The translations under genes and the position numbers were made by a program. Below the pieces are notes generated by a model. That model saw only the letters and a list, made by a program, of their open reading frames with translations. It did no database searches and had not been told where the DNA came from. Shown piece by piece: positions 38,405 through 47,554 of a DNA stretch of 64,000 nt. The stretch is taken from assembly GCA_001310415.1 (NCBI GenBank), contig BAXE01000005.1, forward strand, positions 1 through 64,000. Direction: 5' to 3'. Source of the stretch: Enterovibrio sp. JCM 19048. GTDB lineage: Bacteria > Pseudomonadota > Gammaproteobacteria > Enterobacterales > Vibrionaceae. Each line of letters opens with the position of its first letter. Within the stretch, counting starts at the first letter, position 1.

Positions 38405-39177
38405 TCAGAGGCTGGCAGGTGTGTTCAGGGCGTGAAGGATAATGGTTTCAATCACGTCGATATCCTGGTTTTCGGTTAGGTAGGCGCAAAAGTGTTCATC
38501 CAGTAACTGCTGGGAGAAGCATGAAAACGCGACAATCTGTTCGCGCTGAGGCGGTGCAGGCAGCATCAGACCAATTATCCGGCTGACATCTCCGCGTTGG
38601 GAGCCCCAATCGAGCGGCGATTGTGTGGTGCAAATCAGCAAATGGACGTTGCTCACTTCTGGCGAGAGGATATGGGGCAGGGCAATGCCGTTACCCATGC
38701 AGGTAGAGGAAACGCCTTCCCGTTTATACAGCGCATTGAACAGGCTTTCCTGTGAGGCAGACTCATGCAACGACACGGCCAGCGCAAATTCTGCCAGCAG
38801 GGAGTGTTTGTCGCTCGTGGTGTTCTGTATGCGGTGAATGCAGGTCGGGAAGGGCAGATTAACGTGCTCTGACGGTGAAAACGGCGCACTTTTTTTGCCA
38901 CCGGAGAGCAATATCGCGTGCTCATCAATAAACACAGTCAGCACCAAGGATGCCAGCTCGGCGTCTGACCCTTCAATCAATAGCTGGCACAAATCGCCCG
39001 GTTTAATACTCAGGCTCATCATGCGCATGGGATGCTCGACGCTCGCCTGTTTGCGTTGTGAGAGGTTACAGAAGATGGTGACTGACCGGAAATAGCCTGC
39101 CAGCGTTTTTAAACGGTTCAGCTCCATGCTGCCAGGCCTTCATCATCAACGAAGAAGGTGATCCTTCGGGTGATCAT
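38405..39177 (-). CDS. HPr-like domain fused to PTS EIIA (frame broken once)
   Basis: About 257 aa when repaired. The EIIA domain (about 105-257) carries MGNGIALPHILSPE with the phospho-His. The N-terminal 85 residues fit HPr without gaps: EGLAAMELNRLKTLAGYF aligns with the HPr active-site helix, and LSIKPGDLCQLLIEGSDAEL with its C-terminal half. The phospho-acceptor His position is Ala (GLAA), so this HPr module cannot be phosphorylated there. The true start is ATG 39177, overlapping the EIIB stop as ATGA; a one-base loss near 39126 hides it. Without an EIIC partner next to it, the protein may feed the EIIABC or act in regulation. Confidence 0.78.
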
Positions 39178-39476
39178 AAGGTTTTGCAACGCTCCAATAC
39201 TCTGATTGGATCCGTCAGCACTTCTTCAATGGTGACACAGTGGATTTTGCTGCCGGTAAAACGGGCACGGTCTTCCACTTCAATGTCTGAGGCAATCAAA
39301 ACCACATCTGCTCGGGCGATATCCTGAATACTCAGCGGGTTTTCGATGCCCATTGCGCCCTGTGTTTCCACCGCGATTTGAATACCGGTTTGTTGGGCGG
39401 CTTTTTTCAGCTCAGCGGCGGCCATGTAGGTATGGGCAATGCCTGTTGGGCAGGCGGTGACAGCGACAATTTTCAT
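39174..39476 (-). CDS. Stand-alone PTS EIIB, fructose type
   Basis: A 100-aa single-domain EIIB with the phospho-Cys loop IVAVTACPTGIAHTYMAAAE at the N-terminus and the typical VETQGAMGIENPLS and ADVVLIASDIEVEDRARF segments. It accepts phosphate from an EIIA and passes it to sugar on an EIIC. It is translationally coupled (ATGA) to the HPr-like/EIIA gene. The neighbouring EIIABC already contains an EIIB, so this pair is redundant or regulatory, or it serves an EIIC encoded elsewhere. The frame is intact. Confidence 0.92.
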   Translation of the reverse strand: MKIVAVTACPTGIAHTYMAAAELKKAAQQTGIQIAVETQGAMGIENPLSIQDIARADVVLIASDIEVEDRARFTGSKIHCVTIEEVLTDPIRVLERCKTL

Positions 39477-39550
39477 GCGTAATAAAGCTTCTGGTGGATA
39501 AACGGGAAAAGCGCCGCATTGTGATGCAAGTTATCACTGGCTTCCGTGAC

Positions 39551-39930
39551 TTATCCCACGTTGTTATAACCTAAATCGCGGGTTTTGCCGTATGGGCAGT
39601 TTCTACACCCATTGCCACAACAGGTTCCACGCTTGAGGTGATACCAGGCGGAGAAAACGTATAAACCGCGTTCAATGGTGTAATCCAGACCTTCTACCAG
39701 GGCTTTGTCATTGCGGTATGCTTTGCCAGACGGATCAGGTCATTGGTGCTGTATTCCTGATACAGGTTTTCCAACTTTTCATTGATGCGCTGGGAAAGGC
39801 AGCTTTCACATAGGCAGGCGAGGTTGTCGCTCTCTGCCGTTGGCAGAATATTGGGGTATTGCATGCACCAGCATTGGCCGCTCTCGGCAGTACATTTCAA
39901 CGTTTGGCTGCAGGAAGGGCATTGGCTCAT
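39551..39930 (-). CDS. Cysteine-rich CWC + DUF5522-like protein (frame broken once)
   Basis: About 126 aa when repaired. The N-terminal half is a CWC-type module (CPSCSQTLKC, GQCWCMQYPNILP, CLCESCLSQRIN) and the C-terminal half a DUF5522-like module (LDYTIERGLYVFSAWYHLKR, GTCCGNGCRNCPYG). Cysteine pairs suggest zinc or iron-sulfur binding. One A is missing near 39722 (GCAAAGC for GCAAAAGC), hiding the second half. Whether the two halves are normally one protein or two coupled genes I cannot settle; the repaired frame reads through. Function unknown. No signal peptide. Confidence 0.72.
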
Positions 39931-40327
39931 TGCGTTTTCTCAGGGTAGTGGTCGGTACGTTGGCGTCATTCTACCGCGAAACAGCCGGTATTGTTTGCCT
40001 GTTGGCGTCAGTGTGAAAATTGTTGGATACGCCCAGAAATAACAATCAGGTAACAAAATCTCAATCTGGCTCAAGATAGAGACAAAGTTGGAATCGTAAT
40101 CAGGATATATCTATGTCCAGTTGTGAGAATGCCCGACGTATGTCTTTCACTTCTGGTTAAATTAACACCAAATCCACTTTTTAATGTTCGAGTGAAGGTT
40201 GTTTCACTTGAGTGTCACTCATTATTCAAGGTTTGGCTGACTGTATTGTCGATTTCCAGAATGTTGTACATAAGAAAGGGCTTTCATGACGGGATATACC
40301 CATAAATAAAACAGTCTCGGAGGCGTT
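39931..40327. other. Intergenic region upstream of the DAACS symporter gene
   Basis: About 397 bases between divergent genes, AT-rich towards the right. No ORF or clear operator; it should hold the promoters of both flanking genes. Confidence 0.5.
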
Positions 40328-41679
40328 ATGGAAAATGCAGCATCAGGTGGTGATGGCAAAATGAGTCTCACCGCCAAAGTTATCGTTGGTTTGGTAGCCG
40401 GTATTATTCTGGGTTTGGGGATCAACATTCTTGGATTGAACCCAGCCGGTGGTTTTATTGATACCTATATCACCAACGGTTTGTTCCACATTGTGGGTAA
40501 AATGTTCGTTAACGCGTTGAAAATGATGGTAGTGCCTTTGGTGCTGTTTTCATTGATATGCGGCGTGTGTGGTATCGGTGATATCAAAGCCCTTGGTCGC
40601 GTGGGCTCTAAATCTTTTGGTCTTTACATCCTTACCACCGCTATCGCGATTGCCATCGCAATCACCATTGCTTCTCTCAGCGGCATTGGCAGTGGCATGC
40701 AGATGGCGGCAGACACCGCCTTTTCAGGTAAAGATGCACCGCCACTTTCCCAAGTGCTGATCGACATCATTCCTTCCAACCCGGTCAATGCGCTTTCAGA
40801 AGGCGAGATGCTGCAAATCATCTTCTTCGCTATCCTGATGGGCGTTTGTATCCTGATGGTGGGTAAGCAGGCGAAAAAAGTGGTTGAACTGGTGGAAGTG
40901 CTGAACGAAATCATGATGAAAATGGTTACGCTCATCATGGAAATTGCGCCGTATGCCGTGTTCTGTCTAATCGCCAAAGCCATGGCTAACCTTGGCCTTG
41001 CACTGTTTGCCGAGCTGATTGGCTATGTGGTTGTGCTGATTGGCATTTTGCTTATTCACCTGTTTGTCGTGCTGCCTATCATCCTCAAAAGTTTCTCGGG
41101 GCTGAACGTGATGACCTTTATGAAAAAGGCACGCAACATGCAGGTTTTTGCCTTCAGTACCGCAAGTTCCAATGCCACTATTCCTGTCACACTGCGTACG
41201 GTAACCGAGCGTATGGGTGTACGAAATTCAGTGGCTTCATTCACCGTTCCTTTTGGTGCGACGATTAACATGGATGGCACCGCGATCATGCAGGGTGTGG
41301 CGACAGTCTTTATCGCCAATATCTACGGCATTGATTTGGGAATGGGCGGTTACCTGACGGTGATCATGATGGCGGTACTGGCATCGATTGGTACGGCGGG
41401 CGTGCCGGGTGTGGGCCTTATCATGCTGTCCATGGTATTTGCCCAGGTAGGGTTGCCGCTGGAAGCATTGGCCTGATCCTTGGCGTCGACCGACTGTTGG
41501 ATATGGTGCGCACGGCGGTTAACGTCACCGGCGATGCGACGGTCAGCTGTATTGTGGCGAAAAGCGAAGGCAAGCTGGATGAGTCCATCTTCAACAACCC
41601 GAAAGCCGGCGTTGTCACCCATGTTGAAATAGATCTGGAAGCAGAAAAAGAGCTGGCGGATATTGCCAAAGGTAGTTAG
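40328..41679 (+). CDS. Dicarboxylate/amino acid:cation symporter (DAACS; frame broken once)
   Basis: About 450 aa when repaired. An inner-membrane Na+ or H+ symporter of the glutamate-transporter fold: eight helices and two hairpins, with the hairpin-1 motif FSTASSNATIPVTL (the serine-rich motif), the transmembrane-7 motif GATINMDGTAIMQG, and hairpin-2 ASIGTAGVPGVGLIML. Substrates in this family are glutamate, aspartate, serine/threonine or C4-dicarboxylates. GGAGG precedes ATG 40328. One A is missing near 41468 (GAAGCATTGG for GAAGCAATTGG), shifting the last 70 residues. A strong terminator follows. Confidence 0.92.
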
Positions 41680-41691
41680 TCTTTTGGAGAC

Positions 41692-41727
41692 ACACAAAGA
41701 GCGCCGTTTGGCGCTCTTTGTGTTTAA
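41692..41727. terminator. Bidirectional terminator
   Basis: ACACAAAGAGCGCC GTTT GGCGCTCTTTGTGTTT: a perfect 14-bp stem between the convergent symporter and Nudix-PAP2 genes. Confidence 0.92.
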
Positions 41728-41729
41728 GT

Positions 41730-43129
41730 TCAGCGCGTTTTACGTGACAGGATTTTAGGAGCCACGCCGCCCAGCCACAGTGCCAGCAGCACAAACCCGA
41801 CACTGTTGGCGACAAGGATTTCGATGCTGGAATTTGACCAAATAGCCACGCCGCCCATGCCAGCGGCAATCACCAGCATCCCTGCCAAAGTGACAAAAAA
41901 TCCCCGTTTTCCGAATGGAGCAGGACGATCTGGCAAGGCATTTCGCATTGCAAATAGCGCCACCGCCAGCGATAGCGCAAACATCGCACAGTAGAGGAAT
42001 ACAGGTTGTACCTGAGTGGCAGCGAGGGGCAGGGTAGCCACGCCTATAGCCAGCCAGAACAGGGGCGAGAGCAGCCGCGCTTTGAATGCAGATGTCTGTG
42101 ACAGGGCAACAATCAAGGTGCCAATCACCGCGCCAGCAAGGACATCCGTGACATAGTGAACCCCCAGATACACCCGGCTCATGGCAACCAACAGGCTCGG
42201 TACCCACCAGATAGCCAGGTTTGAATAGCCTGCTTTTTTAAACCACAAAAACACCAATCCCCAGACTGCAAACGCAGTGGCGGTGTGTCCGCTCGGAAAT
42301 GAAAAACCGGAAGCCTGTGACAGTTGTAAATCCGGGTAGAGATAGAAAGGCCGCGGCACCGCCAGATTAAGCTTGATAAAGGTAACAACAAGCGTGACGC
42401 CGATGGTGACCATCAACAACTGAGCCGTACGTTTCAGACCGCCAGTTGCCATAGCAAAGGGCACCAGAATAAAAACAGTGCGCCGTTCCCCAGCTCAGAG
42501 GCAGCGCCAAGAAAAGTGCCAACCGCTGATGGGAGGGAGTGAATGGCCTCCTGAAACTTGCGGTTCCACTGCGCGTTCCATTGGTTAAACGGCGTAGAAA
42601 GCGCGCTGAAATCGGCGTAATTCTGGATTTCACTCGCTGAGCTTTCCTTCAGAAGTGAGGGAAAGAGTTTGACCTGCTCGGGAAAGCGGGCATGTTCCAG
42701 CATAAAAGCATCGGGCTTTCGCATCATGACAGAACGGACTTCACGGCCAAAATGTTCAGCCTGCCAGGCCGCAACCATCGCCGTACCATCGGCGTTTTCA
42801 TGAACAGGGATCGGATGCGTCGCGCGGCAGTCATACAGCACAGCATTATCCATCCGCACCAGTTCACGGACGGGCAAAACCTCAATGCCGGTTTCTTCCA
42901 ACGTTTCACGAACAGCCGCGTCCGACGGCGTATTGCTGTCGACGTAACCACCGGGAATGGAAAGGCTGTTATTCAAGATATCGCGGGTAATCAGGACGCG
43001 CCCTTCGTTATCTGATACTAAACAGGCGGCTCCTTTGATATTGGCGTCGCTTGGGGTTTCAGCAGCAGAAATGAGCGGAGAAAAGATTGCTGTCAGTAAC
43101 AGCCATAGGCAGAGCAAAAAGTTACGCAT
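41730..43129 (-). CDS. Exported Nudix domain fused to membrane PAP2 phosphatase (frame broken once)
   Basis: About 466 aa when repaired. Signal peptide (NFLLCLWLLLTAIFSPLISA), then a Nudix domain (about 30-150) with box GGYVDSNTPSDAAVRETLEE followed by TGI: the R-E-x2-E-E-x-G core is intact, the first Glu is Asn. From about residue 215 a PAP2 phosphatase with five to six membrane spans: KLNLAVPRP, FSFPSGHTATAF, SRVYLGVHYVTD, i.e. all three PAP2 motifs. One T is missing near 42457, exactly between the modules. With a signal peptide the Nudix part should face the periplasm, suggesting work on lipid or sugar diphosphates such as undecaprenyl-linked ones (inference). Confidence 0.85.
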
Positions 43130-43330
43130 AGTCAGTCACAACGTCTTATTTTTCCTGCATTGTAGCCAAAGCAGGGTATGGTGGTCTGTAAACATAGGGC
43201 AAAAATTTACTATTTGCTAAAAACGTTAAACACACACCTTAAAGATGTTGGATTTTAGCGGCAGGAAGCCGCTTTATTGCAGTAATTGGTGGCTTTTTAG
43301 GCATTCGAATTAAAACCTGTGAAAAGAGGC
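43130..43330. other. Gap before tRNA-Ser copy 3
   Basis: About 200 bases with no ORF of note. It includes the promoter of the leftward Nudix-PAP2 gene. Confidence 0.45.
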
Positions 43331-43357
43331 TTTACAGCTCCGCCTTACCCTTATAAT
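43331..43357 (+). promoter_or_regulatory. tRNA-Ser promoter, copy 3
   Basis: TTTACA, 15-bp spacer, TATAAT, then TTCGCCGCACC; same elements and spacing as the two other tRNA-Ser copies. Confidence 0.75.
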
Positions 43358-43372
43358 ATTCGCCGCACCTAC

Positions 43373-43463
43373 GGAGGGATGGCTGAGTGGTTGAAAGCAC
43401 CGGTCTTGAAAACCGGCATACGTTAATAGCGTATCTAGGGTTCAAATCCCTATCCCTCCGCCA
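43373..43463 (+). tRNA. tRNA-Ser (TGA), copy 3
   Basis: Identical to the copies at 4111 and 8045, but not followed by tRNA-Asp; a terminator comes directly after. Confidence 0.97.
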
Positions 43464-43471
43464 AATTAGAG

Positions 43472-43499
43472 AAAGCCCGCTAAACTTAGCGGGCTTTTT
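43472..43499 (+). terminator. Terminator after tRNA-Ser copy 3
   Basis: AAAGCCCGC TAAACTTA GCGGGCTTT plus further T; eight bases after the tRNA. Confidence 0.9.
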
Positions 43500-43529
43500 C
43501 GTATCTGGATAAACCTCAAGTCTCTCTCC

Positions 43530-44836
43530 TCACCCATCCTTTTCTGCCAACTTCGCCGCTTCATACACTGCCGTGTAGTCTTCCTCAATGGGCATGGCTG
43601 ATCTGCTGCGCTTTAGTGAAATAGCGGCGTGTCGTTTGGCGGCTAAGCGCATTTCCGGCAAGTTTGACGTGGCGAGGGAGTTGAAAGCCTTTTGCAGACG
43701 AACGGCGACTTCTACCAATCCTGCTCCGTCACGGGCGATGGCGGTGAAGGCGTCATCAAACATATCGTCCATATTAATTTCGGGTATCTCGACCTTGTCG
43801 AACTTCGGTTCTTCTTTTTCACATCCATCATCATCCTGCAGCCACAGCGTCAGCATCTGACCATTGCGCCAATCACCTGAATGGCGGTGCCTGAATCGTT
43901 GACAGCCGGGGAAAGGGCGCGCGACGCGATTTCTGAAAGGACAACCAGCCCGAACCTCGATCATCATCAAAAAGCCGTGTCGAACCTATCTGGAAAGCCT
44001 TGATGACGTCTGCACAATCCAACTCCTTTGATGTTTGGTTTTCAGATGAGCCAATGGACGGCCAGGCGCAGCGAACGTGCCGGGGAGAGCATTGACCACA
44101 AGCGTTACTTCATTGGCTTCAGCCCAAGACTGAAGACAGGCAACGTCGATGTATTGCACATAACCCACCTTGGTTGCGTAAATCGCGTGGCTTCTGGCGA
44201 CGTGCTGACGGGAACGCCGTTCAGGTTTGGCAGGCATTTTCTCCGCTCCATTGCACGTGTGGTCGCTTTTTCACATTTATCGATGATGGAGCCAAGCCGC
44301 CCTAACCTTGCAATCCGGTCAACCCAGCGGACAAAGGTCAGAATGACAAAGCAGAACACAAGAATGGTGAGGAAAATCAGCAGGAAGAGGCCAGCAATGC
44401 CAAAGAAGTCGTTCATGACCGCCGTCAGAGAGACCACGCTGAAAATGAAAGCGCCCACAAAAGTTGAAAGTGCATGCTGTGATACGTCGTCGGCGATCAC
44501 AAGGTTGAAAGAGCGTGGGGTTGCTGTGCTGCTGGCAGAGGCGTAGGCAGAGACCATGGAAGCGACAGAAAACGTGGCAACGCCCATCATGGAACCCGCC
44601 ATGGTTGTCAGCAGTGTCTCAATGGAGCTTTGTTCTACATGAGGAACCAGCGCTGCCAATCCTGTGCCGTCAGCCAGCTTTGCAACCAGAGAGGCGACAA
44701 TGGAGAGCAGGCAGAATATCAACGGCCGAACCCAGAGCCGTTCCCGTAACCGGTTAAGGTAAAGCGAAAGTGTTCCAGAGAGGAGAACATTGCCATTACG
44801 TAACCTCAGCCTGTGGTTGTTAGAGCATCTCACCAA
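43530..44836 (-). CDS. DUF2254 membrane protein (frame broken several times)
   Basis: About 435 aa when repaired. The N-terminal half has four hydrophobic spans (LIFCLLSIVASLVAKLADG; TMAGSMMGVATFSVASMVSA; LSTFVGAFIFSVVSLTAVM; LFLLIFLTILVFCFVILTF). The soluble half holds DUF2254 marks: ATKVGYVQYID, PGTFAAPGRPLA and a RALSPAVNDSGTAIQV segment visible only after repair. Breaks lie near 44215, 44010, 43945, 43910 and 43880, the densest set in the window. The exact start is unclear; the frame is open back to 44836, and an ATG near 44796 in another frame is an alternative. Function of this family is unknown. Confidence 0.68.
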
Positions 44837-45009
44837 ATTGACTGTCTCCGGTAAATCGTTGAATCAGGTAAAGGTTTAGCAAAGCCCTAATATAAGGCGG
44901 TTTCTCAACTTCAATGCATCTTCCTGAAAGTAAGGGGGGCTTGGAAAAAATATGCCCAAGCGTGATTTTATGACTTGGGCATAGAGTGCGGGCATATGGA
45001 TAGAGAGCG

Positions 45010-45818
45010 TTACTTATACTGCGCAACCAGCCCATCAATCACTTTCAGCACAAATTCCTGGCAGTGTTTCGCGGTTGCCGGATCGAAGTCTTGCTTATGC
45101 AGATCGGTGTTAGACAGCACGCGAACGCCGATAAATGGCACGTCGTAGGCTTCGGCTACCAGCGCCGCTGCTGAGGTTTCCATTTCTTCGGTTGAGGTGC
45201 CCAGCGTTTCGTGGAACCAGTTGATGCGGTCAATTTCGCGGTTCCATTCGTCAGCAGAACCAATCTTGCCTTCCACCACTTTGCCGTGGCTGTAGCCTTC
45301 GGCGTATTTCATGGTATGAGACAACAGGCAGGGTCGCCTTCATAGTGGGCGTAGTTCACCAGCTCGCCGTCTTTGCGCAGGCGCATCACCACATCAAAGT
45401 TTTCCCATGCGGTTGGGTGAATGCCTTCGCCTTTTTCTTTAAACGCGACTTTGTAAGCGCCCATGTTGAAGCTTTCTTTGCCCACCACAATGTCACCGCG
45501 TTGCAGATCAGGATCGTGTCCGCCCGAGGTGCCTTGGTTGATGATGGCTTTTGGGTTGTAAAGTTCAATTCCCAACGTGGTGGAGGCGGCTGCGTTCGCC
45601 AGGCCGATTTCCGTGCGGGAAACCACCACAGGATACCCTTTGATTTCGCCTTCCCAGAAAGTCCAGGAACCACGGGTCACTTCCTTCGCGTTGTCCAGCG
45701 CTTCGATAAGCACATTGGTTTCCATATCCATCGCGCCCTGCACAAGGATAGGTTGGTTGGCAAATGCATTGAAGGACGTCGCGAGAAGCAAAGAGCTGAG
45801 AGATAACGTTTTGAACAT
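45010..45818 (-). CDS. Exported MTA/SAH-nucleosidase-like protein (frame broken once)
   Basis: About 269 aa when repaired. Signal peptide ([18 protein letters not shown]), then the nucleoside phosphorylase/MTAN fold: [18 protein letters not shown] (with the Glu matching E. coli Glu12), [39 protein letters not shown] and [11 protein letters not shown]. Against E. coli MTAN (RAISDVAD) the catalytic Asp197 is Asn here. A one-base loss near 45325 (GCCTGTTG) splits it. The export signal implies a periplasmic role, perhaps purine nucleoside scavenging; the Asp-to-Asn change may alter the reaction. ATG 45818 chosen as the start of the signal peptide. Confidence 0.82.
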
Positions 45819-45955
45819 GAGTCGAATCAAACAATAACAGAAGAGGTGTGTGCGCGAATCATATCTGCGCAATCGTTTGCGTCAAGATAAAAGTGCGACT
45901 CATATCAAATAAAAATGAAAGGGTGTGAACGCAGAAAAGGGGTGAATAAAACTGC

Positions 45956-45980
45956 AAAGCCCGCGGGGGAGGCGGGCTTT
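45956..45980 (-). terminator. Terminator of malK
   Basis: Leftward: AAAGCCCGC CTCCCCC GCGGGCTTT, followed by a moderately T-rich tract, 20 bases after the malK stop. Confidence 0.65.
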
Positions 45981-46000
45981 GGAAAGTGAAGGGCAGAACC

Positions 46001-47109
46001 TTACGCGCCGGTTTCCTGATGCAGGCGCTGGCATGCTTCGCCGCTGCTGTGGAACAGGTGACAACGGTGTGCCGGGATACCCACTTTGTAAACCGTGCCC
46101 GGTTCGATATCCAGAGTGTCTGGACGGCGGTAAATGAAATCGGCATCCATGTGCTTGAGCTTGAGGTAAACCTGCGTCTCGTAACCCAGCTTTTCTACAC
46201 CTGCACATCGCCTTCAATGCACACATCACCATCTTCGCAATCGACCAGATGCTCAGGGCGGATACCCAGAGACATACGCGCGCCTTGCTCAACGGTGCGG
46301 CCATCAACCGGCAGCCACATAGTCTGGCCGTTCGCCAGTTGCACCATTACGCGGTCATTTTCCACCGCTTCAACCTGCACGCTCACGAAGTTCATCTTCG
46401 GCGAACCGATAAAGCCGGCCACGAAACGGTTCTTCGGATAGTGGTAAAGCTCCAGCGGTTTACCCACCTGGGAAACGAAACCTTTGTCCAGTACCACAAT
46501 CTTTTGCGCCATGGTCATCGCTTCAACCTGATCGTGGGTCACGTAGATCATGGTGCAGCCCAGTTGCTTGTGAAGCTTGGCGATCTCAATACGCATCTGC
46601 ACACGCAGCGCCGCATCAAGGTTGGAAAGCGGTTCATCCAGCAGGAACACTTTTGGCTGGGAAACCAGAGTACGGCCGATAGCCACGCGCTGGCGCTGAC
46701 CACCGGAAAGCGCTTTCGGTTTACGTTCCAGCAGGTGCCCCAATTGCAGAATGTTGGCGGCGTTTTCTACGCGGCGTTTCACTTCTTCCTTGTCCGCTTT
46801 CGCCAGCTTCAGGCCAAAAGACATATTGTCGAACAGGTTCAGGTGCGGATACAGCGCGTAAGACTGGAACACCATTCCCACACCACGCTGGGATGGCGGG
46901 ATCTCATTCATGTGTTCGCCGCCGATGTAAAGATCACCGGAGGTAATGTCTTCCAAGCCTGCAATACAACGCAGCAGGGTAGATTTGCCACAACCAGACG
47001 GGCCAACGAAGACAACAAATTCGCCTTCTTCAATATCCAGGTCAACGTTCTTGGATATCAGGTTATCGCCGTAGGCTTTACAGACGTTTCGTAGGGTTAC
47101 GCTCGCCAT
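46001..47109 (-). CDS. malK: Maltose/maltodextrin ABC transporter ATPase MalK (frame broken once)
   Basis: About 369 aa when repaired (E. coli MalK is 371). It hydrolyses ATP as a dimer bound to MalFG and may sequester MalT. Marks are Walker [14 protein letters not shown]-loop [14 protein letters not shown] signature [13 protein letters not shown], Walker [13 protein letters not shown] and the regulatory domain (SLGIRPEHL). A G is missing near 46202 (CAGGTGTAG for CAGGTGGTAG), cutting the last 60 residues; the repaired end is HQETGA. ATG 47109 follows a GAGG-type site. It is divergent from malEFG across a MalT-box region. Confidence 0.95.
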
Positions 47110-47255
47110 TGCGTTATTTCCTCTAAGTAGTTTTCGTCGGCTGCCGACTTTTAGACAGCCGAACCGCATTCTTTCCTGAAAAGAGCACACTCTTTCCGCA
47201 GTGGACTTGGCGCCATTTTGTTGAATACAGGCCGTCGAAACATCCTCCTGTTATA

Positions 47256-47285
47256 GGGGATTAGTGGGGGATGAGGGGGATGAGT
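47256..47285 (+). promoter_or_regulatory. Cluster of MalT boxes
   Basis: GGGGATTAGT (47256), GGGGATGAGG (47267) and GGGGATGAGT (47276) match the MalT box GGGGA[T/G]GAGG at 8, 10 and 9 of 10 positions. The latter two form a direct 9-bp repeat. Confidence 0.82.
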
Positions 47286-47342
47286 GCATCCGTCACACTT
47301 TTGCTTTCCATTGGCTGATGTCGATTTTTATTGGCATTACCA

Positions 47343-47358
47343 TGTGCGACGCGTCACA
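47343..47358. promoter_or_regulatory. CRP-binding site in the mal control region
   Basis: TGTGCGACGCGTCACA, one mismatch from TGTGA-N6-TCACA; central between malK and malE. Confidence 0.7.
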
Positions 47359-47554
47359 TAGGGTGCGCATTTTAAGATATGGCTCACATTGTCTGTGAGA
47401 GCTACCTCATGTTTTTGAGCTGCGGCGGCTGGGGGCGTAGTTCGGAGGATGATCTCATTCCCATACCGCTAGGGGAAGATGACGCTGTTACATCAGGCAT
47501 GAAAGGTCGGACGAGTCCGGCAGCTATCAATAACAATCAGAAAGGACGTTTAAG

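Larger units (their letters stand above)
47110..47554. promoter_or_regulatory. malK-malEFG divergent control region
   Basis: 445 bases with no gene. It contains tandem MalT boxes (47256-47285), a CRP site (47343-47358), an inverted TCACA/TGTGA pair at 47383-47399, and further MalT-like cores (GGAGGATG at 47444 and GGGGAAGATG at 47472) nearer malE. This mirrors the E. coli malEp-malKp arrangement of MalT sites at both ends with CRP sites between. Confidence 0.72.
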
